From contig OY987301.1 of NCBI GenBank assembly GCA_963920635.1, forward strand, positions 47,095,820 to 47,159,819: 64,000 bases of DNA. The letters are read 5' to 3'. Origin of the DNA: Pseudeuparius sepicola (Eukaryota > Arthropoda > Insecta > Coleoptera > Anthribidae). Position 1 is the stretch's first letter. Each line of letters starts with the position of its first letter. The translations under genes were made by a program, and so were the position numbers. Of this stretch, positions 45,653-55,650 are shown one piece after another. The notes below the pieces were generated by a model. The model was not told where the DNA came from. It searched no databases and saw only the letters and a list, made by a program, of their open reading frames with translations.

Positions 45653-46737
45653 AGTTGTTATTTATTTTTTGTTTGTATTAATGATAGGACAGTACATACA
45701 AGTTGTTTTATTTTGGAAGTGTTTTTTGACAGTGACAGTAGGTAAAATTTTTTTATTTCGGAAGTATTTTTTTTGTTTTTTTTTTTCATGTATTATTTGC
45801 CTCGTTGGTTTATTAAAAATATGAAAATAAAAGAGTAATTTTTTTCTCTTTCCATTTTTGTTTCAGGTAAACTAAAATTATTGAGATGTTGTTCATTGTC
45901 TTGAGAAAAAAATTTAAGGTGCCCCCCCCTGCTTCTGAAGTCACGCGACGCCACTGCTCAACTGTAAAAACTAAAATCACGAAAAAAGTTATAATCACAT
46001 CAAAAATACTTTCAAAATGTTCAAACTATCTTATTTACCTGTCTAGAAATAGAATTTGTAGAGATTATCTTCAATACTGAAGATATTAGGACATTATATT
46101 GTTAACACGCTATCCCATGCTCAGGGCATGAAAAATATGTTATGGAGTCATGGACAATTTCTTCGAACTTTGTATAGTTTAGTTGGTTTTGATCCGCGTC
46201 GGTGCGTCGCGCGCGTCGTATCTCGGGCGATATGGAAGACAATAATACGGACGTGGACATGCAAATACCGTCAACTTCGGCTGTCGGGAATGACGTTAAA
46301 AATGTTAAAGTTTGACAATTATTAAGTAAGAAGAGTGTGTGTGAATGTGTAGCGTATGCCTTAATAATAAAGGAATTTTCAACATTAAACTTTGCGGATA
46401 AGCTTCAATTAATTACAAACGGAAGAGCAAAACCCCCTATGAAAAATTTAACCACAAAAATAAAGGAATGACTTTCACAGATATCGCTGTTGTCTATTGA
46501 GAATATACTTCTCCAGAACATGTTAGAGCATCGACGTTTTTATGATGACGTCATTGACGAATTCGCAAAAAGTGATCGAAGAATCGAATTACATTACAAA
46601 TAGGTAAGTTTTAAACATTGCTTCCCTTACTTAAAATGTCACCGCATGCCCCTGTCCATGACGTTATAAATATCATGAGAGCAGATGACATGTCATTAAT
46701 GATAAGATGTGATATGCGTAATATTGCCAAATTAATA

Positions 46738-46950
46738 TATGTTAGGTCAATACCTAATAGTCTAATGTTCATAACTGTATCATTTTTCCATATCCCAATC
46801 AAGTCTAATAGGGATGTGTAGAATTGCTACGGCATTAACATTATTAGACACAAATTGATCGTTTATAAACGAAGATACTGTATGTAGGTATCTCAGTTAC
46901 CATTCACCGAACTTAAGTTTAGGACAACGTCTTGGTCTTGGTATCAACCA
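46738..46950 (+). pseudogene. 5' flank and start-codon relic of an IR gene
   Basis: This segment aligns with the 5' flank of the intact IR gene at 55651. Shared blocks include GAATTGCTACKGCATTWACA, ACATTATTA, TCTAAC/TCTCAGTTACCATTCAYC and the sequence around the start (AGAAGAATGTTTTGG against GGACAACGTCTTGG). The start ATG corresponds to ACG at 46927-46929. Recognisable coding sequence is lost after a few codons, so this is a promoter-proximal stump of a duplicated receptor on the plus strand. Alignment was by eye. Confidence 0.6.
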
Positions 46951-48189
46951 CAAAACAGGTTAGAGAACCGCAAAATTCATGCTAATGACAGGAAACAGAA
47001 CGAAGGTGGCGCCTCCTGGCTGCCAGGCCAACCTAACCTTGTTTTTCTGTGGTGACGGGTTTCTTGAAATCTCACTGTTATATTATTAATTTATTGTGAC
47101 TTTCAAACATTTTTTTCAACAAAATGAGTTTACAATCCTTGTAAATAGTGTACAAGAACTGGAAACTCATTTTTATTGGAAAAAATATCGAACAACAAAT
47201 ACAAATAAATCCAGGACATTTTATTACATTTATTATAATATTTATTATTGACATTTATATGAAATTACATTATTTGGAACACTGAAACCCGCAATAAACA
47301 ATACTTCAAAAACAAAAACAAAATCTCTTTTAAAAAATATATGTTTAACAATATTAAGCCTCAACAAATAGTGCTTGTAAAATTAAAGTAAAATCTAAAT
47401 AACGCACTTATACAGTGTCCTCCAAAAAGTTGGCACCATAGGGGGAAATTTTTATTTAGCGTTTTATTTTGAAATTTAATTTTGGGGTTACCTTTTGCTT
47501 TAAAAAATATGAAAAATGACCCACTCAAACGTGGTCATGTGACTTTCGTTATCTGTCAAAAATGACATTTAAATAAATATATCGCCAAAAAGGGATTTAT
47601 TTGTTAAAATATCAAAAAGTTTTACTTGAAAAAGTTGTTTCTTTTTTAATTTTACGTAAGTGTACCAAATTTGAACGCTCTACTGAAATGTTTAGTTTTT
47701 TGTCACTTTTTAATATTTATGAAATTTATGGAAATTTTAAAAACTCGAAACTTCGTAAAAACTATTTTACATCACTAGCTTTATCTTTCTATTAATTTTT
47801 TATTACTAATTACCGATAAGAATAGGTATTTTTCAAAAGAAAATGATATTTACGCTTTAAAATTCTGTTGTTTGTTGCAAAGTTGATGTACCGTCTAGCA
47901 TTTGGGGTACCTATAAATTTAAATAGGTACATTACGTTTCCCATTTCTAAATTGATGCCAAAATAGTAATAAATTAAAATATCATCAAACTATTTTAGGT
48001 ATCTAAGCAAAATACTTGACTTTTATGGAACAAATAATTATTATTACCTTTAAGTTTAATTTCACATTAAATCGACATTGATGAGTAGGCCATGGAGAGA
48101 ATAGAAGCAATTGTTTTTATTTGACAGTTGTTTTTATTTGACAGTTATCACAATACTCCAAACTAGGAGTACCCCAGAAGCAACTGAAT
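46951..48189. other. Gene-free stretch between two IR relics
   Basis: AT-rich, with one solitary foldback-type end (ACAGTGTCCTCCAAAAAGTT at 47415). No receptor coding remnant could be recognised here. Confidence 0.4.
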
Positions 48190-49050
48190 GCTTGTACGGG
48201 GGTTGGAGCACACCACCTCATTGACGTCGAATTTAGCAGTCGGGTTTTTAGAAGCTAAAGATTATTACATCTGCTTCTTTTGTATCGAAGGGTTAATTTT
48301 CTTTATCCAAATTTTCTGGATTTGCTAAGGAGTTATACTTCATCACTAACTTGTACTTTTCTGTCATGGTATTTAAGAGGTTTATGCCTATTCCATAGTT
48401 TCTGTAATAACGGTTTGATATTCCAAGAGAATTATTATATGTTAGGTCTTTTTTGGACTCTAACGCTTTTTCGGGTTGAGGTATTTAACTATTATTTTAA
48501 GTAAACGAAATGATTTTCAAATAGAATGGCACTAGGAGTATGTAATTTGAACTTGTTTCTCTCATACCTAAATGCTTAACAATTGTTTCAGCTACCTTGC
48601 TCTAATCACTATAGACAGTTGGAGAAAATATTATAAACCCACCATATGAATTTCAAGATTGAAAACTTGAAATCTGGTCCATAACTTCCGAAATTTTTGT
48701 GGTTGAAAAAATCTTGAGATGGTCGTCTTCAAGTATTGGATTATCAATAATAATAAAAATTATTATTGCATTACAAGTATAACACAGAAAAAATACAATG
48801 ACGCAAATTTAGCTTTATAAGCTAATCTTACACTTAACTTACATTGGTTGACATCAGACATTATGAACTTCCTTTTAGCGTGATGCCTGTTGACTACAAT
48901 AATTTCTCCTTCAAACATAGCAATTTTGTAATATTGGTCTAAGTGACTTTTTTCAGGTATAACCATATCTCACTTAATTTAGAAAAGTGGAAAATAAGTA
49001 AGGCTTATTAAATAGACAATAAGTTAATGTGTTTCCAAAAAGTTCCATTA
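48190..49050 (-). pseudogene. Ionotropic receptor pseudogene with large internal deletions
   Basis: Long stretches match the intact minus-strand IR gene. 48190-48470 corresponds to about 60845-61115 (the S1 ligand-binding region, including CACACCACCTCATTGA, ATTTTCTGG and ATTTATGYCTATTCC). 48535-48740 corresponds to about 61340-61565 (the N-terminal domain). 48840-48875 corresponds to 61575-61610. 48885-49050 matches the 5' flank (AGCAATTTTGTAATAT, CGAAAATTCCATTATT-like). Roughly 22 bases are missing near 48217, about 160 near 48470-48535, and most of the first exonic part. About 100 foreign bases lie at 48742-48842. Stops and shifts interrupt all frames. Everything 3' of S1 (pore, S2, membrane segments) is gone. 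Confidence 0.8.
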
Positions 49051-49580
49051 TTAATTTATGTTCGGAAATAAATTATTCATACTAACTATCAAGAATAATG
49101 ACATATTGTAAAGTAATTAGCATTATGTCCTCCTTTTATTCTGTTTTTTTATTAATGTAACCACAAAGCCTTTAAAAAAACATTAAATCAGAGAAAAGAG
49201 AAACGAGAAAATTAAATATGAATCATCTACAGTAACATTTCAAATTTTGTAACGGCCACACAACATTCCAAAATTTTTAAGAGCTAGCTAAAAAAATTTT
49301 CATATTCTACACCTGTATAATGTCAGAAGAGAATTTCATGAATCATATAGATCCCATTCACCCAGAGTATAGAATTAATCACGATACATTTTCTTTTTTT
49401 AATTATCAACAAAATACAGATTTTATTGTTAACTATTGAAACACCCAGGCCCCAGGGCCGTTGGTTCATAGATTTTTTCTGGTAATATCTGCTTATTCTT
49501 ATTCTATATTAACGATATTTTCCCATTCAAATTATAAATATTTTTTGTAAATATTTCTGTCGAGATAAAAAGCATTTCCA
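49051..49580. other. AT-rich gene-free stretch
   Basis: Nothing recognised. Confidence 0.4.
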
Positions 49581-49973
49581 ATAACCGCCTATACAGAAAC
49601 GGGCAGGCCAACCTGCGCTCGGGCCCTACACCAGATCTGGTCGCCACTCGCACCTAGTCTCCAGAGCCCTTTTGTTTCCGACCTACGCCATTGTCAAGGC
49701 ACTCCTCAGAATTCGCCGCTTTTTGGGAAAGCGAAATGCAGTCTGTTTTTGTTAGTCAATGCCCATAGCTGTTATCTAGCCTATAGAATAACGCCCGGTC
49801 ACACCTAGCCTTTTCTAAGAACTTGCGAGTCCCGTCGGCACTTCTGGGAGACCACCCAAAAACAGATGACGCCGAGCCCTTTCCTTGGCTTTGTTCGAAC
49901 TCACATAAATAGCGTCCGCACGGAGTCCTCGGAGAACAGTTTTCACTGATCCATATACGGGCCAACACTGCAT

Positions 49974-50140
49974 ACGCGCTCCCTCTATCAGAGATACCAG
50001 TGCGTTGCAACGTTTACCTACCCGCATAAGCGCTCCCTCCAACTAATTAGAGGTACCAGTACGTTGCAAGGTGTTCACCCACCTGCATAAGCGCTACCTC
50101 GATTGACCTGAGGTACTAGTGCGTTGCGAGATTTTCTTAC
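49974..50140 (+). repeat. Three tandem units of about 65 bp
   Basis: Units share GCGCTMCCTC, AGAKAYACCAGTGCGTTGC-like and the spacer TACCYRCATAAGCGCT. They are GC-rich and differ by about 20 percent from one another. Confidence 0.7.
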
Positions 50141-51666
50141 CAGCTACGTTCATAATTGTTTTTCCTAATCGCGGTTGGCCTTTGCGGATCTCATATTCAG
50201 TCGCGTAAGTGCGTGTATCGCAATGAAAGTCGAACCGGACCCGCGGTGTAGCCGCGAGTTAACCCACGAGACCATGAACCGAGAGCCAGGTGAGTATAAA
50301 CCACGAATTTCCATTTTCCTCTGTTCTCTGGTCACGGCATCTTTAATTTGTCCACGGCGCTTTTGAGTCTCGCGGCTTCTTTAATTTATATTCAGGGCGT
50401 TCTCTAATTTATTCACGAAGCTCCAATTTAGACGCAGCTTCTTTCATTTCCACGACATCCCTTATTTTCCCGGCTTCTCTGGTATGTTTACAGCTTGCCC
50501 AATTCATTCACGGCATCCCTAATTTATTCACGACTTCACCTTTAATGTATGCATAGCATGGACGAGTAGTCTCTTATAAAAAGGGTTTTGGAGGAGATAT
50601 ATTTTTATTCTATCTATTGCGGGAATATGTATCTCGTCGGGTAAACAAACCATATACATTTGTTCTTTGACCGCAGTGCCCCACACAGCTGTCATGCAAT
50701 CCATTTTATAATATGCTCTATTATATTTTTGATCAGATACCTACAAGGCTACAGATTACCTCTCATTCCAGTAACAGTGTCTGTGTACACGTATTTTTGT
50801 CTTGTTTATTCTCACTGAAAACATTACTTTTTCCGAAGGCAACATGGTACTAAAAACACTTTGCCCAGTAGCGAACTGTCAACCAAACGGCAGAACATTG
50901 TCGAGACCACCTTAATCTGATTTTTAGTTCAATACCGACGAGATCTGTATTCTGCCATCACTCACTCAACTTTTCATTTACATGTTTAGCACGGCGCACG
51001 CGCCGCGTGTTGTACACACACACGCCTTGCCAACATCAGGGGGGACCATGGTCATGGATCCCATAACTATGTTAATGTAATTACCATAGGCTACAGGCTA
51101 AACAAAAATAACCATTCATTCTTAGACATTCTTGTACATATGTGTACTATATATTCAAATTTAGCTATTCTCCGCTGTACGTGTCGCTCTCGCCGAGACG
51201 ACACCCACCTAGATTTAATTAGGGAGTTCTTTTGAACCACACCATTCCTAAATATGTTCCAGTACTACATGATTTATTCTTGTGAGAATTAATTAATTCA
51301 GTAAACCAGCCGTGTAGTTAAACACTCGACCAAGCGTGGTGCTATGTTGGAGGACGCCCTATCCGATTGGTTGTCAGTTAACACCTTGTTACCTAACGTA
51401 ACCCGACCGGTTAAGGTCCCGGGGGAGACTCCCCGAGCGAAGGATGTCAAACCCGGTCCGCGACTGGACGGGTTTCGTTTCCCCCTACCTGCACACACAC
51501 CTGAATCCCTGCGATCCGTCGTTACCGGAAGAAAGGAGAACCCCTGTGGCTACAGCTGGCTATCCTGGTCCGAGAGAGGCCGAAGGTTTTAAGTGACCTG
51601 GTAACGACGGACACGATTCTATAGGTGCCTACATATCTATATATCTACTACGGGTGTTACCTGAAC

Positions 51667-51705
51667 CAAAGATCATAATATTCGAATATAATATTATGAT
51701 CTTTG
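51667..51705. repeat. 39-bp CAAAG...CTTTG micro-palindrome with perfect 7-bp direct repeats
   Basis: CAAAGATCATAATATT, seven bases, AATATTATGATCTTTG. Flanked by CCTGAAC at 51660-51666 and 51706-51712; the next base is C on both sides, so the duplication could be read as 8 bp. Confidence 0.7.
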
Positions 51706-52812
51706 CCTGAACCAATCGGCGGTGTGGCCGCCGATATACACCTTGTGCGTTCGAGTATTTACCCGCACGTATTTTGTGGTCAATATCAGCTAAACGCTTA
51801 ACCTTCCCAGTACGAAGGAGTATAAGTCGTGTATGTGCTGCCTTGTATAGGTTTTCGTTGGGAGTCCGGCGGGGTTTTATTAGGTTTTCCTCGCCGTGTC
51901 CGGGCTAGAGCTCTACCAACACAATGTCGGGTCCTAAACCGCAACATAATTAATAAACGAGACATATTAATAATTATGCAACCAACAAATCTTTCTCTTA
52001 TTTACTATTTTCCCTCACAGCTGACTATGCAAACTAGGTCAAACCAAATTTTATTGCGGTAGCCTCGTCTACCTAATACTTTCATAAAATAACCAGTGAA
52101 CAAGTGTTTATGGCTGCACCCTACAGTTAGTACAGTAAAACTAACACAAAATTAGGCTAAACCCAAACATAAAAAAAGTCCTTTCTAGCGCGAAATAGTT
52201 CCATACCCTCCTAAGAGTTAGTACTAAAAAGTTACACCACCACCAGCGTCGGGTTTCGGGGGGAGGGGGTGAAAAGGGCAGGAAATTCTTATTTTTCACA
52301 GGTTTGCGTGAATATCTAGTAAACTATGAGGTTTAGCGCAAACGTCATCCTATACGCAAATAATATACATTAAATTCCGAACAAGAATTGTTATATACAG
52401 AATTATGGTAAAGTGAACGGTTTCCATGATATGGAGGGGTAAAGATTTCTTTGTTTTTATTTCACGTAGTTTTTGTTGAAAAAACTTAAAATGATTACAG
52501 TATAAATTAGTAACTGAATAATGTATGTAGAATATATATAGATATATTTATGCATATATAGATACATATTACACCCATAGATTGTTATTTTTTGTCACAA
52601 CATAACCTCATAAGTATATGGTTGTAAATAATGTCCAATACAAGTTAGCAGCCTTAGTTAATTTGTACTCACTTTTTGCCCTCATTCATTATAGCGTTCT
52701 GATTTCCATTCGTTCTTTTATGTTAAATCATTCCCATATCTAATTTGTCCTTAGCTTCTAAAAATGAGAAAGTCATGAATATGAAGCTCATGTGAAAAAC
52801 AAGAAAATATAT

Positions 52813-53080
52813 TGCAGATCAAAGTTCCCTCCTTTACCAACGTAACATCAAAGATATTGCTATCTTTGTTGGGACATGTCCTGACATGCTGCAGGCACAA
52901 TGATCCCAGCCAGCCCATTACCGGTTTCATCCTCTTTGGGAATCATCAGATGGACGTAGGCAAAATCCAGAGTGGATAGATTCAAAAGATAGAACCAACA
53001 GAAACAACTACTCCGAGGGCTAATACCCCTACCGGCATTGAACTACACCATTGGTTCTTGATTTTCGTTGGGAATAAACA
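52813..53080 (+). repeat. 268-bp tandem unit, copy 1 (uninterrupted)
   Basis: Starts TTGCAGATCAAAGTTCCCTC and includes CCAGCCAGCCCATTACCGG and GGGAATCATCAGATGGACGT. The second copy begins at 53081 and is split by a hAT element, then ends at a (TAA)n tract. It may be the 3' part of a retroelement. Confidence 0.75.
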
Positions 53081-53908
53081 TTGCAGATCAAAGTTCCCTC
53101 CTTCACCAACGTAACATCAAAGATATTGCTGTCTTTGTTGGGACATGTCCTGACAATCATCTACAGGCACAATGATCCCAGCCAGTGGCGCACCCAGGGG
53201 GGGGGCAGGGGGCCTCGGCCCCCCCATACCTTAAATACTTTAAAAATTCTCGAGGGTGTGTGTGCGACCCTCGGCAATTATTGCGCACTGACTGGCTAAT
53301 ATCTGATCTTTTTTCTTATTTTGTAATATAGGTACCTGCCTTTATAAAAAAAATTGGAAATTTCTTTGAATCATAAAATATTTTTTATGTAATACGTCAA
53401 ACTTTTTAAGTTGGCCCAGGGCCGTAGCCAGGGGCCCTTGAAACAATATGATAATCACAAAAGGGTGTTCGGTGTTGTTATTGATAATTATTGGATTTTT
53501 GTCAGTTAAAAAGTATTCTTTCTTACTGCACAAATGATTATGGGCCCGCATAATTAGCAACAAAAAAATTACCTTTGACGTCAAATTGTATGTTCATATT
53601 ATATTTGACCTTGAACTTTTCACAAATTTTCGCCTGCGGCGCAATTTGTAATATCGGAGGTTAAATTCCTTCCCCCCTCTCCCCACCGACAAAGTACCTA
53701 CCGCCCTTTAGGTACCTCTCCCTCACTTCTCAAATGTGTACTGCCCTGACTCGAAAGTCATTTGCCCTGCCTGAAGTTTCTGTCTGACTGACCTGAGTTG
53801 CTCCCCCCCCCCAATCATATTTTCTGGGTGCGCCACTGATCCCTGCCAGCCCATTACCGGTTTCATCCTCTTTGGGAATCATCAGATGGACGTAGGCAAA
53901 AAAAAGAC

Positions 53909-53936
<28 letters not shown>
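53081..53936 (+). repeat. 268-bp tandem unit, copy 2, split by a hAT element
   Basis: Copy 2 runs 53081-53182, resumes at 53847 and ends near 53904 in an A-rich and (AAT)n tail (53909-53939). The junction relative to copy 1 pinpoints the insertion. Confidence 0.75.
53183..53838. mobile_element. hAT-type element, 656 bp, with 8-bp target duplication
   Basis: Ends CAGTGGCGCACCCAGG and TTTCTGGGTGCGCCACTG. Flanks ATCCCAGC (53175-53182) and ATCCCTGC (53839-53846) differ by one base. The uninterrupted tandem copy shows the empty site. GC-rich tips and an AT-rich middle; no transposase. CAGGGCCGTAGCCAGGGGCC near 53418 resembles another transposon tip and may mark a nested relic. Confidence 0.88.
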
Positions 53937-53940
<4 letters not shown>

Positions 53941-54399
53941 GCAATTGACATCACGAGAGAAAAGTCATTCATTTTCGCGCGCGTTTTCTAATCTAAAAAT
54001 TCACTAAATAAACACTAAATTCGCGTGTGATAATTCCAATTCGGACGAAGAAACAAGAGTTCTGAAGCAAACGGCGGCATGGCACGGTGAACATTTTGGC
54101 GAAGTTGCGACTTTCGAAGCACCCAACAAAGGTTCCCGTTTTGTTTTGACTCAACTTTACTGTACTAACAGTTAGATTAACAAATATGCAATCAATACTT
54201 TAAAAAATTACCCCGGTTACAAATAAACAAAACACAACGTAGAACAAGGTCCTAACCAATTAAACTAGACGATCATGCCAATTAAAGCTTCCTTTCTTCG
54301 GCACCGTAAGGGGCCGGGGGTTGGGACGTTACACTATTTTATTTTACCACAATATTAACAATAAAATAGGTATTTTTGTTGATAATTAAAAAAAGAAAA

Positions 54400-54475
54400 C
54401 GCAACATACGGGATTTGAACTCACGATGAAATAAATCACATCGAATATAATATAAATCACTTAGTCACTCCTTTT
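54400..54475 (-). repeat. tRNA-like sequence (SINE head or decayed tRNA)
   Basis: The minus strand has GTGACTAAGTGATTTA (like the A box) and, about 35 nt later, TGAGTTCAAATCCCGTATG (a good B box). The anticodon arm (CGATG...CATCG) has an oversized loop. It is probably a tRNA-derived SINE fragment rather than a working tRNA. Confidence 0.4.
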
Positions 54476-54544
54476 AATACGTTGTTCAGGGGAGTTTTCT
54501 GAATAGATTGGCCAAAAAATTTTAGATTTGTTTGTTTTAGTCAT

Positions 54545-55375
54545 ATTTTTTGTTTATCAGCGGATTTAAAAAATGAGGCATCGTTGGTTGCAAAAAGGAA
54601 CAGACTATTGGCAAAAAATCAAAATGGCCGATTTTTTAATATCAAACATGGCGGAGTTGTTTAAATTTAGCCATTTAGACTATTTTTTTTTAAGAAAAAA
54701 TTTCGAGATGATGCAACCGATACAACAAGGAAATAAAATGGTCCATTTATATTGTAAGGCCACTGTGAGGAAAATCGGTCCATCGGAGGCGGAGCTATGC
54801 GCACTAGAAGAAGGCGGCATTTTCATCGTCGATGTGCTGTAGTATTGAGACTGCCTTCTTTCTTTTCCAATATATTTTTTTTATCAACTGAGTTTAAAAA
54901 AGGAGACACCGTTGCTTGCAGAAAAGAACGGAATATTGACAGAAAGCGCTTCAAAATGACCGACTTTTAAAATCCAACATGCCGGCGATGTTTAAATTTA
55001 GCCCATTATCCAGTCAATACAAAAGTAAATAAAACGGTTCTTTCTCTACATTTTAAGACCACTGGGAGGAAAATCGGTCCATTGATGGCGGAGCTATTTT
55101 TGTCATTGTTATGCTGTAGTGCTGAAACTGCCTTCGTTCTTCTGTCCATAATTTTTTCTCCACTAACCGATTTTGATCAACGTTGCACCGTTGCTTGAAG
55201 AAAGGTCGGACTATTGGCAGAACATTCAAAACTGTTGAGTTTTTGAATTACAAGACGGCGGACATGCTTGAAAATTACAACAGATACAACAAATCAATAA
55301 CACAGGTCTTGCTCTACTTTTAAAAAGGCCATCTCGAGAAAAAAATGGTTTCTCGGGGACGGACCTAATAAACAG
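54545..55375 (+). repeat. Three degenerate tandem units of about 300 bp upstream of an IR gene
   Basis: Units begin near 54560, 54890 and 55170 with CACCGTTGCTTG-like sequence (GCATCGTTGGTTGC; ACACCGTTGCTTGC; GCACCGTTGCTTGA). Each continues with GAACRGAMTATTGRCAGAA, AAAATGRCCGA and ACATGSCGG...TTTAAATTTAGCC. The open frame 54573-54842 is a translation of unit one. Spacing to the IR start is about 275 bp, so the array could include distal regulatory DNA. Confidence 0.65.
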
Positions 55376-55489
55376 TAATATATATTTTTGCTTTAAATAT
55401 AATTAGCGATATATCATCCTCGAAATATTTCTATTTAGACATATTTTTTGATCGATTAACATATATTTTTCAAGTATCTAGGTTAAGTC

Positions 55490-55650
55490 AGTATAGGCTG
55501 ATATTCACAAGTCTACCATTTTCCATACATCAATCAACTATAATAGCGATATACTCCAAAGAATTGCTACTGCATTTACATTATTACAAATGGATTGTGT
55601 ATGGAGGAAAAAATATCTAACCTTAGTTACCATTCATCAAGCCTAGAAGA
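55490..55650 (+). promoter_or_regulatory. Conserved 5' flank of the IR gene
   Basis: Blocks here are retained in the relic at 46738-46950, notably GAATTGCTACTGCATT and AGTTACCATTCAT just before the start. Being shared by two paralogous flanks, this holds the probable promoter. No canonical TATA box is obvious. Confidence 0.4.

Larger units (their letters stand above)
44076..45956. mobile_element. hAT-type element with perfect 8-bp target duplication
   Basis: Ends CAGTGGCGTCGCGTC and ACGCGACGCCACTG, flanked by identical CTCAACTG at 44068-44075 and 45957-45964. It lies in the intron after CUB exon c. No transposase is seen. It contains a foldback (44439-44974), the second 63-bp-type palindrome (44996-45055), part of family B and another foldback (45250-45652), so it has received several later insertions or is a composite. 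Confidence 0.9.
49581..52080. other. GC-rich block of unknown class, with possible exon-like ends
   Basis: This 2.5-kb region is clearly GC-richer than its surroundings. It contains the three tandem units at 49974-50140, a loose run of CACGGCATCCCTAATTTATT-like units at 50335-50555, and a 39-bp palindrome insertion at 51667-51705. One short open segment (50224 to 50290) ends at a donor-like CCAG then GTGAGT. It could be a first exon or part of a retroelement leader. No protein family is recognised. Confidence 0.3.

Noticed and set aside
54573..54842. 89-aa plus-strand open frame upstream of the IR gene
   Set aside because: It is unit one of a degenerate tandem repeat; the other units are not open in the same frame.
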